This document shows, one piece after another, positions 12,961-24,445 of a stretch of 64,000 nucleotides of DNA. Under the pieces are notes generated by a model. The model ran no database searches and had not been told where the DNA came from. It was given only the letters and a program-made list of their open reading frames with translations. The number at the start of each line of letters is the position of its first letter. The stretch's first letter is position 1. This stretch comes from Steinernema hermaphroditum (Eukaryota > Nematoda > Chromadorea > Rhabditida > Steinernematidae): NCBI GenBank assembly GCA_030435675.1, contig CM059623.1, positions 12,804,092 to 12,868,091 on the forward strand. Direction: 5' to 3'. Position numbers and translations under genes: made by a program.

Positions 12961-13497
12961 ATGCCAACCCTACGCCGAACCGTCCAACTGGAACCGAGCC
13001 ACCGACCTCGAAGCCACATTGCGCAACACATCTCAGCGTCACAACAACCTCTGGAACGTCTGGCTATCCCCAAAACGCACAATGGTCGATCGAGGTGTCG
13101 AAGGGTCTTCGACGAGGACGACGAATGAGCTGCCTAGTTTCTCGGTCTCGTCTCGGTCTCGACGTGCGACTCTTACTTCGTCGCGGGAGCCAGAAATGTT
13201 CGCCCTGACACGCCGTGATATTGGTGTGGAATTTTTTCGTTGTTCCAGATGGATTTATTGAATGCAGCACCGAAAATACGATTAAAGGATGACTTAGCAC
13301 CATCTTTTCCGGCGGCGCTTGTTGGAACAAGCGCCTCAATTCATGACTCACATGCATTCTCGGCGTTCGGAGAAATGGCCTTTTAAATGATATTTCCACC
13401 CCATGCGATAGTCACTCCCTTCTTTTGAAATTCCATTCCGAAATCGTCGTGGAAATTCAGCTCCCCGTCATTTCTGTTTTAGAACTCGCAAGTGGTT

Positions 13498-14280
13498 ATG
13501 GATCGTTCGGGACAGCGGACTGCAGTATTCCAACAACAAATGGACCAAAACGTGGACGTTGTTCACAAGGAACAACTATCTTCGCATGTCCGTGTTCCAG
13601 AGCCTTCCAGAGAGGTGACTCCTACAGAGATGAAGAGCGGATCGAGATCCAAAGACCCGCGAAAATATGACACGGGAGTTAATAGCATGAAGGTAGGTTT
13701 CTCATCAGTCCTGAAGCATCAGTCCGTTCAGGTCCACATCCGGACATTCACCTGCAACAACGCGGGCACCGATGCCGATTTCACTTTCTGGTTCTGCGGC
13801 GGAGACGTGACTAAGGGTCACATTCACTTCAGAACTGAACTGGCCGTTCTCGGCCCATTTTCCATTGACGGCGACCGCAAAGCGCTCGAAAAGGGCCAAC
13901 ATGACTTGGCCTACACAGACGACGCCGGAGGATCGCATCGCACGATCGCGGACAACCTGAAATTGGTCATTATCAAGAAGTCAACAGGCGACTTCTTCGA
14001 TTCCATCGCCGACGGATGGAAGCCTCAATACATCGAGGCCTTCTGGCGCGATCCGTACGTGTGCCTTCGTTTTTGAAGTGACGTTTGATGACTTAGAGTT
14101 GGCCGTAGTTCTCAGAGCAAATTCCATTTCACTCCCGACAGCGACGAAGGCTGGATAACTACCAACGACTACTACGTCGCCGATGATCTCGGTCATCTCT
14201 TTCGTCTCAAGGGAACCAGTGAATTGAGTATTTACGATATCGTCGAAGACCGATATTCTTATGAAATTGAGCGTGCCTAG
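13498..14280 (+). CDS. PLAT/LH2-like protein, tandem paralogue 1
   Basis: Three exons (13498-13692, 13732-14054, 14097-14280) give 233 residues. The second exon encodes the core: [39 protein letters not shown] and [12 protein letters not shown]. This matches the PLAT/LH2 pattern of G-T-D-A, then F/L-E-[RK]-G-x-x-D, then a hydrophobic strand and W-x-x-x-x-V/I. The third exon adds a tail with [18 protein letters not shown]. Both intron positions and phases (0, then 2) are shared with four genes downstream. PLAT domains usually bind lipids or membrane proteins; the role here is unknown. No signal peptide is visible: the first exon starts MDRSGQR and is Gln/Glu/Lys-rich. It stays open back to an acceptor at 13481, so a further upstream exon is possible. 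Confidence 0.8.
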
Positions 14281-14572
14281 GATGTCACACAACGATTCTT
14301 ATTTACATGCTTCCATAGAATTTTTCCATATTAGCCATGTTGTCATCATGGTCATTCGATAAAGTAAAATCATGTTAAAATAAAAACAACATCGGTATAC
14401 AAAGGAAACACTCAAAATAAACTTGTGATTCCATGACAAACGAACGGCTTCGCGGCTCCAGAGGTATACCAGTATAGTAGTGAACTGGCCACCTCCGGAA
14501 ATGGTGGCCTCAGAGACATAATGTCACTCAATCTCATCTCCCAAACTGTTTATGTGTCTCATCGTTAATGTA

Positions 14573-15205
14573 TTGGGTTGGAGCATTGAAAATGAGACAC
14601 TTGATATCGTCATGTTTAGACTTGCGGTAAAGCTGATTTATGCGTTGTTGAGTGAGTGAACTCTCACCCCACAATATAATTGGTGACTTATACATTGCAT
14701 TCCTCTTGATGTTCATTTTTTTTGTCTATTCTTGATGGTCTATTCATTTTTGATGGTCATTTTTTTGGCACCTCGAGATGACAAAATCCGAAGTGATGTA
14801 GTGATCCTATGGTATTAATTGTGTGATGGACGGTGACCGCGTTTAACCACGAGCATCCTTGGGACTAACCTACCGAAAACACCTATCTATGTGGTCGTCA
14901 TATATCATAACATGAGCTAATCTCAAAAAGATGGTCTTTTCGGATCATCGGATTTGACCATATTCTGTTAACTCCAACATTTCCAATTGGTTAAGTACCG
15001 TAACAGAGAATGGGGATATAGAGCAGGTAGCCCTCACTTACAGCTACCATGCACGTATAACGAATCCATGAGTTTACTTCTACTTCAAAATAGAGGCCAA
15101 ATGTTTAAAAAAAAGCACACTTCAGGAATGGTGCCTGAAACCTCACATTTTCAAGTTGACCCCTAGAATGGCTCTCCACTTTGAACTGAGAGATTCCTTT
15201 TTAAT
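14573..15205 (-). mobile_element. Truncated copy of the 929-bp inverted-repeat element
   Basis: Begins after TA with TTGGGTTG...TTGAAAA, a diverged form of the terminal repeat of the element at 23152-24080, and matches that element in inverted orientation across most of its length. Examples are CACCTCGAGATG near 14770, GGTTAAGTACCGTAACAG near 14990 and GGGGATA near 15012. The distal terminus is missing. Confidence 0.65.
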
Positions 15206-15263
15206 ATTTATAAACCCGGCTGCGCGCGAATTCGCGCCCTCCAGGTACTAAAAGCCAATTAGC

Positions 15264-15363
15264 CTGTAGCCCTGCGGGCGGCAAGATTGGTGCTCATGCA
15301 AATTGCTGAAGTTGGGACCAAAAACTGTAGCCCTGCGGGCGGCAAGATTGGCGCTCATGTAAA
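15264..15363. repeat. Tandem duplication, period 61
   Basis: A stretch of about 39 bases beginning CTGTAGCCCTGCGGGCGGCA starts at 15264 and again at 15325 with two or three differences. Confidence 0.8.
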
Positions 15364-16026
15364 TGGCTAAGACTCTCACTCGTGTCGCGGTGGCGAGCGG
15401 TCGGTCCCTCCGGTCGCTCTCTGAGTGTCTGGTCGGTCAGATGGCAAACCCCGTGGCAGTTGTGACTGTTCCGGCTTCCAGAGGGAATTGGGACACCCGG
15501 AATCCGTAGTCCCACCACCGCTGACAACAAGATGTCCGACATCAAGAATCCGGCCACGTGAGAAGTCATCCCGAAGGTCGCCGACGCTCTGAGGACGCCA
15601 CCACCATCGAAGACGCAACTCCCGGACCACGGACCATCAGATTCGAGCACAGAAGCGTGCGCTGTGCCGCAAACGATGTTCCGCTCCTGAATCCGAAGAT
15701 TTGCCGATTCCCAGAAGCCCCATGAAGCTCTCCGCCAACCACCGGTTCGACATCTACGCCGCGCCAGGGATGAAGTCGTCTCCCAGACATCCTCTGTTTG
15801 TCTATTTTCGGTGTCGCGCAAGGCATAATGCCTTTGATCCGCGAAATAAAATCGTGAAATCGTGAAATCGTAAATGGCTAAAATGGGCGAAAAAACTGTA
15901 AAGTTTCACGAAACTCGAACCGAAAACACTGCTGGTTACAAAATAGGCAAAAAATCACTCAAAAACAGCAAAAAAAAATTCAAAGCCTAACATCGCCAGA
16001 GAGATAGTGGAAGTAGAGCACTACCA

Positions 16027-16105
16027 TTTCAACTGTCTGTGTGGCTCATTGCGAACGTTCTCTGTTTGTAAGCGGGCGGTGTCGGGTTCGGTTCCCCTCG
16101 GGGTC
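16027..16105 (+). repeat. tRNA-like (possible SINE) sequence
   Basis: TGGCTCATTGCG resembles a tRNA A box, and GGGTTCGGTTCCC about 45 bases later resembles a B box flanked by complementary GGGG/CCCC. A related stretch lies on the minus strand near 46570-46646 and a weaker one near 58917-58985. Pairing is too poor for a functional tRNA. Confidence 0.35.
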
Positions 16106-16981
16106 CTTATTTTGTGTGGGTGTTTCCGCCGTGCGCACGGAAAAACACACACACACACACAGACCAACGGACCCGTCGGTTCTCCATTTATATATAGGGG
16201 ATGTTTCACCTTTTCAGAAACATTACAGAGGCCGCTTTAATAGAAATTAACAAACTGTTTTAGTTATGATGACAGTCGTTTCACTCCATTCAAACCTTTT
16301 TTGCAAGGTACGCTCCAAAAGACGCAATCTACGTAGGCGAAAAATAAAAATAAAAAACATAATTATTTAGATTTTTCTTGTTCGGGGCACACTGTTCATC
16401 TGACATTGAAATAGCCGGGCGATTTCTAATGTCTTTTAGCAGAGCCAGAAAGAGAGAGCGGCACCAATCAGTTGGTCGTGCGAAGACGCCAAAACGTTGC
16501 AAAAACACCAATTGATTAGCCCTCTCGATCGTCTCGTCAAAAAAACATTGACTGATCAATCGGCGCTCGAGTTGAGACCAGGAAGATGAGCAAAATGAGA
16601 CAGTGTTTAGCGTTTCTTTCACCAACTTTGCTACTTTCAGTGCATCCCATACATTCGGCATCTAGAAGCGTCTTCCCATGGCGTTGTAGCAAAACCCTTC
16701 AGGTCCGATTTCAAAGACGGAACCGGTTTCACGTCGTGAATTCAACATTTTTCCCCTCAGCTTCGGCGCCCATGACTCAGTTGTCGCTTTTGAAGACGTA
16801 TAAAAAACAGCTCGCCACAAAACGCGCTGTCGCGATCCTGTTGTGTTCACTTCCCCGTTGCCCACCGCCGGCGATCGATCGGAGCACTTTAAAATTCACG
16901 TTATTCTCGGACGTCGCCCATAGCTGCCATCGTTTGCTGGTATTCTCTTCACTGCCGGAATCGTTGAGTGCGTCGTTAACA

Positions 16982-17056
16982 ATGTCGAACGGGGAAAGTA
17001 GATGCGGTTGGATTCTTGATCACAGTGGTACACTCAAGCAGATCCATGCTATGAAG
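16982..17056 (+). other. Possible alternative first exon of paralogue 2
   Basis: An ATG opens 25 codons ending HAMK before a GTAAGT donor in phase 0, the same ending (xMK|) and phase as the first exons of three other paralogues. If spliced to 17812 it would make a form without a signal peptide. It competes with the signal-peptide exon at 17335-17436. Confidence 0.4.
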
Positions 17057-17334
17057 GTAAGTCGAAAGATCAACAGCGCCTCTTCTTAGACTGAATTCTT
17101 GTCATTTATGAAGTTAGCCTTCCATTGATTCCCTCTCGCATATAATACAACTACTCTGGCAGATTTCGAATGGTTACGGTAGTTTAGTTACTTGATAGCT
17201 CTTCTTAGCAAACGTGTCATTTGTATGCCTAAAAACAACGAGGAATTTCTAACAATTTAGATGAGAAGATGGGCACGAACGGATCGGACCATTCGGCCGA
17301 TCCGCCAGCCGGACATAGACGGCCAAGGTGCGCC

Positions 17335-18372
17335 ATGCTTGTGGCCTCCGCCCTTTGCTTCTTGTTCAGTTCCGCAAGGGGCTATGCAGTTCCTAATTGT
17401 GAATTCTATCGAATCTTGAGCGGAGGTTGTACCGAGGTTAGCGGAGGGTAGAAAAGCCTACTAATCAACCGCCATAGGTCGAAATCCTCACGGTACACTG
17501 AAAACGTTAGCGGAGGGTAGAAAAGCAAATATGGTCAACCATCTCTATTCGTGCCCAAATGTTTTTGAGGGACAGGGACAAATCGAAAGCGATTTAACTG
17601 ATCGAATAATCGAGGCGGTTTACAGTAGGCGCACTTGGAACACGTTCAAGTGCTCAGGTTTGCCCCTACGTTTCACATGACGATGTGTTGAAAGGATGCC
17701 TTCCGTACACCTTTACGATAAAATAAATAAAAACGGAATAACCTCTTGCTTAAGGCTGTCGATTATATCATTTCTCCACTGTTTATAATTCTATTTAATC
17801 AACCGCTACAGGTCGAAATCCTCACGGCGCACTGTCGTAACGCTGGGAGCGACGCCAAGTTCGACTTCTGGTTCTACGACGGAGACATCGTCGCCGGGAA
17901 GGTGCACTTCAACAGCGGCGTTCAACTTCTTGGACCTTTTTCCGTCGATGGCGACGGCGATAAAATGGAAAAGGGACATTACGACGAGGCTTGTATGGAG
18001 AACCCCGGAGGACACCATCACAACATCGCCCAAAACATGAAGGTGCTGATCATCAAGAAATCGAACAATGGCTTCCTCAATTCCATTGCCGACGGGTGGA
18101 AGCCTGGCTTTGTCGAAGCCCTGTGGAGCGATGGGTGCGTTGAATCGTGGAATTTGATAGGGTGAAGGCATTTGTTTAGGAAAGGCCACACCTATGCGAC
18201 CAAATTTGAGTTTACCACGGACAGTGACAAAGGTTGGATTACATCCAATGACTACTATGTGGCCAACGACGTTGGACATCTCTTCCGGCTGAAAGGGACG
18301 GCTGACATGGAGATCCACGACATTATTAGCAGTGACACTATCGGTGGTATTAATTGTGTTCCCGTCGACTAA
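17335..18372 (+). CDS. PLAT/LH2-like protein, tandem paralogue 2 (secreted form)
   Basis: Exons 17335-17436, 17812-18134 and 18180-18372 give 205 residues. The first exon is a clear signal peptide ([15 protein letters not shown]) followed by a cysteine-containing stretch, joined in phase 0. The second exon has the family core ([56 protein letters not shown]) and is exactly as long as in paralogue 1 (323 bases). The third has [18 protein letters not shown]. An earlier in-frame ATG at 17269 would add 22 polar residues before the signal; I prefer 17335. Part of the acceptor and start of exon 2 is duplicated inside intron 1 (17464-17500). AATAAA follows at about 18440. Intact; function unknown. 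Confidence 0.8.
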
Positions 18373-19244
18373 GATGTTGATGGAACGAGTGTCTGCATGA
18401 AAGAGCTATAAATGTCGGTGTATGAAGACGTTAGACAAATAAAAAAGAAACTTTCCAAATTTACGTCGGGGTACAAACAGTGAGTGAAATCACCTTACTG
18501 AAGATCCGATCATTCAGCGGCATTTGCCGAATCTTCGGACCATTTAAAATCACGGAAGGCGATGTCCATCTATCGATGTCTCTTCTCTCTTCAAACAAAC
18601 TTCGGCTATTCGGAACCCGAAAAACTTGAGCACGAAAATCTGTGAGCGCAAAACAACATTACCATGCTTGTATGACAAAAATGACAGAAAAAAAATAATG
18701 AAAACAAAGGAAAGCAGACATCCATCGATTTCGCCACACCTCGACAGGAATCAAACCCAGGAAGAAAGATACATCTTCGCAGTAGCGTAGTGAGATCCTC
18801 GCTATTGGCACTCTCCGAACCCACATAGTTTCAGTACCTGAACCCAAAAATCCGACCAACTCGGCTAACAACAAAGCCTACTTCGGTGTTTCGAAATTTT
18901 TCTAACTGTTGCTGCATTCTTATCGTACTGAGTCAGATTTCAATCGAAGACGCTCATAAAAGAGCAAGATTTTGTAAAGGAACTTTTCGTTGTATTTGTG
19001 CACTGCTCGGAACGTTTCTTCTCTTGACTTTGTCCAGAACTGATTCTGAATCACATGTAAGCCCTAAAGACCTTACAAGAGAATTCAAGCCTTCGTATTG
19101 TAATGCATTTTCGGCGCCTTGTATTCATTTTGCACAAAAGGATCGTGTGGTTTTCAAAATGCCTTTACAATCCGTGCCCCTTAAAACGGGGGGTCATACC
19201 GCGTCAAATTACAAGTTCTCTTCAGAGTTTTACAAGCGGAGTAA
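18373..19244. other. Intergenic between paralogues 2 and 3
   Basis: No clear gene. An open frame at 18886-19320 contains a hydrophobic stretch (ICALLGTFLLLTL) ending at a GTAAGC donor near 19056. This could be an unplaced signal exon for paralogue 3, but no acceptor gives a compatible phase. A stretch near 18705-18830 (minus) has a weak tRNA B-box-like GGGTTTGATTCC. Confidence 0.4.
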
Positions 19245-20074
19245 ATGGATCGTTACGAGCGCTATGGTCGACCCGTCCCAGCCTATTTTCGCCACGAGAG
19301 CATTGGGCACAATTATATGAAGGTAAGGGTCACTTTCAGAAATAAAAAAAGGCGTCGAATCGATCGGAAACTTTCCAAAAGAAAGTGCTGATGAAATGAA
19401 ATCCTCGTGACACTATCAGGATCTTGAGTTATAGCATTCTTGCCCAAAATCAAAAGGCTGATTTCTCCGAATTAGTGATAATTTCTTATCAGATGATTCT
19501 TCTGCATATAGACCTTTTTTCAGGTTCACGTCCGCACATCCAGCTGCCAAAACGCAGGTACCAACGCCCGACTCGATTTCTGGTTCTGCGACGGAGAAAT
19601 AGGTCGCGGAAGAGTTCATTTCAACACTCGATCCGAACCTCTTGGACCGTTCACTATCGGCGGTCACGATGGCGATAAATTAGAAAGAGGCCAAGGCGAT
19701 CTAGTCAGCACCAATTCTGCTGGCGGTCATCTCTACAGCATCAGTGAGAACATGAAGTTGCTCATAATCAAAAAGGCCGACACTGGCTTCTTTGATTCAT
19801 TTGCTGATGCATGGAAACCGGAATCTGTCGAAGTCTTTTGGCGTGATCGGTATTTTTTAAAGGTACTCCATAGATACCCATTAGCTTCAGGTTTGGAAAT
19901 AACTTCGACAAAACTTTTGGATTTCCCTACGATTGCAACAAGGGCTGGATTGCGTCCAACGACTTCTACGTTGCAGACCATCTCGGACATCTTTACCGTA
20001 TGGTGGGCACTGAAAACTTGGGCATCACCGACGTTGTCAACCACCGCGTTCCCGGCGATATCGAGATAGCATAA
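19245..20074 (+). CDS. PLAT/LH2-like protein, tandem paralogue 3
   Basis: Exons 19245-19322, 19524-19849 and 19891-20074 give 195 residues. The core exon reads QNAGTNARLDFWFCDGE, EPLGPFTIGG, KLERGQGD, NMKLLIIKKAD, DAWKPESVEVFW; the last exon has GWIASNDFYVADHLGHLY. Intron positions and phases match the other paralogues. The 26-residue first exon opens MDRYERYGRP and ends YMK. It has no signal peptide, and a TAA lies directly before the ATG, so the exon cannot extend upstream in frame. The conserved Gly of D-G-W-K-P is Ala here. Probably intracellular unless another first exon exists. A short 3' region with AGTAAATAA follows. Confidence 0.75.
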
Positions 20075-21452
20075 TCACCTAGTAAATAAGGGATTTTATG
20101 AACCGTGAAAGACGTGAATCACATACATATTATAATTTGCTTCCGGTAATAAAATCCATTTTCAAGGCACACCGCTAAGCGATGTGCCCCGCGCTGGTAT
20201 GGGTTGTCCTGAGCCTGTTTTTCGGTCAGAATCCAACCACTCCACTTGTCCTCTGTCCTGTATGCCTCTCCATCGATATCTGAAACTGTCGGGCATAGCA
20301 TGATTTACTTCTAGAGGTTGCAATTGACCCCCTAGTTCGACTTGTTTGCAATGCTGCCCTAAGTAATATGTAAGACATTAAATGCAACACATTTCTTAAC
20401 ATGGCCGTCCCAAACTCTACTTCGTGGATCAATGCTGGGAAGGTGAAGAGCGGCGAATTCAGTTGGGTTGAAGGGTAAAGACAGTAGGAACGGTGCAGGC
20501 TACATCCACATCGTGAATCGCAGTGAAGTAATGGAAAAAAAAGTCTATTTTCATTCGCCAGTTTCTTCAGATTACAAAAACTTAAGACTGTGCCATTTTT
20601 GTGCTACTGATGCTTGGAATATCGGATGTTGAAAATCTGCTTGGCGCCTTTCTAGCACTGTCTTTACTCCTCGTGCCACGGTGGAGAGCTGTGACCCACC
20701 CGTACAAAGACTTTTTGGTGACAAACAACGACCCCTTTTTATGGGACCAACGCGCCATACGCACCTACAAAGCTGTACTGGTGTGCAAAGTTACTGTCAA
20801 ATCGGCGTCCCTCACTTGGGACCCTCGCCCCGTTTCAGCTGATGTATAGCACTCAAATGATCAGATCACGTAATTAAAGAAATGCTAGTCATGTCATATT
20901 ATCAGTTTTGGGCATGTTTCGACCAGCACCAGCATAGGAGTGAGCCATATTGTGTCGGACAAACTCAGCTTTTTCAGTTTCAGATGCCGACTCGGTGAAA
21001 GTTCGCAATCCTTTCCAATCCAATCGCAATCCAAATTTTGCCTCCGTCTCGGCTCGGCTGGCACCGAGGCAAACTGAGCCGGTGGTTCCGGCTCCGGCTC
21101 GAGCATCTCTGATTGTGGCAAAACACTTGAACTTCCACCAAAATTTGGAAGTAATACACCAGTGATGTCTTTGATTGGCTCGTACCATTAATGCTAAAAC
21201 CGACAGTTACGATTCTCTCTTGTAGGCAACACTTTCTTGCCGCCTCCGGTATGATGCATTGAAGGGAAACGAAACGTCATTTCCATTTTTGGCATTCGAA
21301 ATCTTATGATTCGCTGACTCACCCCTCAATGAGCAATGCTCCAGGCGTTTTCTCTGTGGGCGACAGAGCTTCTTGGCGCATTATGATTCACGTTTCATTT
21401 GGGAAATGCCTACAAAAACGCCCCATCAACACACATTACTCGTAGCACCACC
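20075..21452. other. Intergenic between paralogues 3 and 4
   Basis: I see no gene or clear repeat. An open frame near 20601-20849 with a Leu-rich start lacks coding character and splice partners. Confidence 0.5.
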
Positions 21453-22371
21453 ATGAAGGTCTCACTTCTAGTCGGTTCTACTCTGCTCGCCTTGGTTGCC
21501 GCCGGAAACAATCCTCTCAATCGGTTCGAACATTCTGGCGAATTAGGAGCTCCTATCACAGCTCGTCACCGTCGCCATCAGGAGGTCGATGCCTTCAGTC
21601 AGCATTGGAATGGATTCCTCCCGCAACAAGGACAGGAGAAGACGTATCCGTGGCCGCACCAGGAGCAGGTTGTCCAGGAAGTGGTCCCCCAGCTGAACAA
21701 ACTTCCCTTTGTCCAACAGCAACAGCAAGAACAGCGGCCCATCCACCATCCTTTCCCGTCTGACCCGCGGTTTGGAAATGGACCCATTCGCATGGAGGTA
21801 AATAAGAAGCAGAATTTCGACGATTGACACAATCTATTTTTAGATGGAAATTGGCACCTCCACCTGCAACAAAGCCGGCAGCGACGCGCTTTTCGAGTTT
21901 TGGTTCGTTGGCGGTGAAATTCGCGATGGAAGAGTGTATTTTGACCACTACATCGACCTTGTGGGTCCTTTCCGCATCGACGGTGACATCGGTAAACATC
22001 TCGAAAAAGGAAAGATCGACACTATTAGCACGAACAATGTCAGAGGAAGCGTTTGGAGCATCCAGAGCAACACGAAACTGATGATCATAAAGAAGACGAG
22101 GAACGGCATCTTCAACTCTATCTCCGATGGATGGAAGCCCGCGTATGTGCACGTTAGCTGGAGCGATAGGTACGTTCAAGAAGTTTGTGCGATGATTTAG
22201 TGATTTAGCCGCAACAACTCGTACAAGAAGGCCTTCCGGTTCCGCGGCAACTGCGACGTCGATTGGCTCGAAGACAACGACTACTACATTGTTAATAGCG
22301 ACGGAGAGTTTCATCAATTGCACCGTAGCGGGAAGTTTTCCATCGAAGACGTCGTCAGTCGGACTTGGTAG
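21453..22371 (+). CDS. PLAT/LH2-like secreted protein, tandem paralogue 4
   Basis: Exons 21453-21797, 21844-22169 and 22209-22371 give 277 residues. A signal peptide ([18 protein letters not shown]) is followed by about 95 residues rich in Gln, His and Pro (QQQQQEQRP), a low-complexity spacer not present in the other paralogues. Exon 2 carries the core: [58 protein letters not shown]. Exon 3 is the most diverged of the set: the usual GWI-x-x-NDYY stretch reads [15 protein letters not shown]. Intron phases match the family. AATAAA occurs about 45 bases after the stop. Likely secreted; ligand unknown. Confidence 0.8.
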
Positions 22372-22675
22372 ATATATGACTTTTCAAGCATATCTTGACG
22401 CCTATGCTCAAATACATAATAAAGTTTATCATCTTGGTCCATATGCTGGTGCATATTCTTGACCTTGTTGTCCGGAGAGCTCCTGAAGGAGGAAGCTCAG
22501 TATGGGATACAAGAGGAGTTCTCTGGAAAATAATTTTTGTAGATTCATATGGCCCCACAATGCACAATAAAGTTGACGAGATCATAGTGTCTGTTCCGCT
22601 GGTACCAACAAACATGGAAAAAGTTCAGGAGTGGAAGAACTTTTTGAGCCGATTCAAGTTCAAACTACACGAGAA

Positions 22676-22800
22676 CTAGCGACAATGTCGCCATCGTCTG
22701 CTCCTTAGTTTCTTCATGAATTCATTCCTTACACTCCTTCGGGTCCATGGTCTTCTGAGAGGCCTCTCCACAGGCGAGCGCCATTCCTCCAGCCGGCTGG
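22676..22800 (-). mobile_element. Non-LTR retrotransposon 3' tail fragment
   Basis: The minus strand ends ...RNEFMKKLRSRRWRHCR before a stop, preceded by RRPWTRRS. This resembles the C-terminal GRPRTRWSDEF... segment of RTE-like endonuclease/reverse transcriptase proteins. The same motif occurs on the plus strand at 24330-24440. The upstream part shifts frame, so it is dead. Confidence 0.55.
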
Positions 22801-23151
22801 ACCATTTTTTCGGGTTTCCGTTCGGCATCTTCCACGCGAAGTTCCACTTTCCTTTTCTTGCAGCTTGGTCGACACCGCAAGGTGAGGAAAGTCTTCCTTC
22901 ACCTTGATCACGCCTCGGAGCCACTCGTTGGCCTTTCTGCTTATTACACGGACTCCGACCGTTCGGCGTTCCATCCGTCGCTGAGCGGTCGCAAGCCTCT
23001 TCCGCGCTAACTTCGTGAGTGATCAGGCTTCGGATCCCTAGAGCAAGGCGGGGAGGAAACACATGTCGAAGAGGTGCTTGCTAAAATGGCGAAACGAGCA
23101 AAAAATCAACAAGAATGACCATGTTTGGAATTCTCCATTTTGAACGATATA

Positions 23152-24080
23152 TTGGGTTGTTAAGTTGAAAACGGGTCACTCTTGTAACGATTGTTTATCT
23201 AGGTGAATCTCATGTATTTCACTCAAGGTGTTCACCGTTGGCACGTGATAAGATCAGCCGATTTTTTGGGCAACATCCGAATTCCTTGTTAGTGGAATAT
23301 GCAGGCTTTAGAGTCAAAAATTGGTTTGGGTCCAATTTTCGACCACTTTATCTTATTCATAGTGGTTTCTACTGATGTCTTCGGTTATGGATGAGCAGAG
23401 GTATGGGTAAGATAGAGCTAAGGGAGTGCTATATGAACAGCAAACGAAAATCTCTCAGCTCAAGGTGGAGAGTCATTGTGAGGGTCAACTTGGTAACACA
23501 CGGTCTCGGGCAGACGTAATTTTTGGAAATCCAAGGTTCATTTTTTCCACATTTGGCCTTTTTTCCGTAAAGTAGAAGTGAGCTCGTAGAGTGATTATGT
23601 GGGCACAATAGCCGTGGGTGGTAGCTACCTGTTGCATATCCCCATTATTTGTTATAGTACTTAACCAATTGGAAACGCGCGAATTAGCAGAACATCCGAA
23701 AAAAGGGTAATCTGAAAATCCAATCTTTTTGAAAGTTGCTCATGCTGTGATGTACGACGAGCACAGCCATAGGTGCATTCGGTAGGCAAGACACAAGGAC
23801 GTACCTGGCTTAAGGTAGTCATCGTGCATCACACAATTATTACCATAAGAAGCCTGTATATCACTTCGCACTTCACCATCTCGAGGTGCCAAAAAAATGA
23901 CCATCAAAACGGAATAGCCCTCCATCATCAAAAAGAATGCAATGTACAAGTGCTCAGTTATAGCATAGGGTGAGAGTTCACTGTACTTTACAACGCGTCC
24001 GTCGATTATGTCCTGGGAGTAAAACTTGTTAAAATAAAAGATTTTTTTCTGAGTGACCCGTTTTCAACTTAACAACCCAA
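23152..24080. mobile_element. 929-bp non-autonomous element with 30-bp terminal inverted repeats
   Basis: The left end starts TTGGGTTGTTAAGTTGAAAA and the right end is its exact reverse complement over about 30 bases, to GGGTCACTC. TA flanks both ends (23150-23151 and 24081-24082), which fits the target duplication of the Tc1/mariner superfamily. No transposase frame is visible inside. A truncated relative lies at 14573-15205, and a third partial copy flanks the palindromic element at 26467-27910. Confidence 0.8.
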
Positions 24081-24310
24081 TAGCATAACTTGGCAGAAGA
24101 AAAACTTCCAAAACCGTGAAGAACTCGAAATTTGGGTTACCGGAAATCCTTGAGAAAGGCTTTAATTTTGTACGTGGATGTTGGCAACATGTCATGGATA
24201 ATAATTCCGAATATCTTTTTTTTTGATTAAGCTTTTCATTATTATAAATTTTGTTTGTGAAAAAATCGACCTTATGGAAGATGGTGAACGGTAACACGGA
24301 AAAATAGTCC

Positions 24311-24445
24311 AGCCGAAAATCAACGTGAACAGGTCTCTCGGACGACCACGGACCCGATGGAGTGATGAGTTTATGAAGAAACTAGGCAGCAGACGATGGC
24401 GACACCGAGCGAAACAAAAAGCCGAAAGGTGCGACAACATGTAAA
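24311..24445 (+). mobile_element. Non-LTR retrotransposon 3' tail fragment
   Basis: An open stretch encodes LGRPRTRWSDEFMKKLGSRRW followed by a basic tail and stop. R-G-R-P-x-x-R-W-x-D is typical of the C-terminus of RTE-type reverse transcriptases. No upstream reverse transcriptase domain is present. Confidence 0.6.

Larger units (their letters stand above)
11499..13497. other. Repeat-rich intergenic region
   Basis: Contains two pentanucleotide arrays (listed separately) and the arms of a larger imperfect repeat: GTTCCAGTTGG near 11995 appears inverted near 12980, and GGTGTCGAAGGGTCTTCGAC near 11931 recurs in direct orientation near 13096. About 12389-12455 resembles the arm of the inverted-repeat element at 47738-48128. 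I see no gene. Confidence 0.55.
14281..16981. other. Intergenic with several repeats
   Basis: Holds a truncated copy of an inverted-repeat element (14573-15205), a tandem duplication (15264-15363), a dispersed-repeat copy (about 15465-15800), a tRNA-like stretch near 16030-16105 and a short CA run at 16146-16163. An open frame from 16586 runs into the possible alternative exon at 16982-17056, but its codon use does not look coding. Confidence 0.5.

Noticed and set aside
16146..16163. CA repeat as a notable microsatellite
   Set aside because: Only about nine units; ordinary.
16586..17089. 167-codon open frame before paralogue 2
   Set aside because: Its N-terminal two thirds has no family similarity and poor codon use; only the last 25 codons fit as an alternative exon.
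18886..19320. 144-codon frame with a hydrophobic segment upstream of paralogue 3
   Set aside because: The frame differs from that of paralogue 3, no ATG precedes the hydrophobic part convincingly, and the GTAAGC donor has no phase-compatible acceptor.
22395..22679. 94-codon frame with hydrophobic start
   Set aside because: Borders a retrotransposon tail, has no signal-peptide cleavage pattern or splice support; may be transposon-derived.
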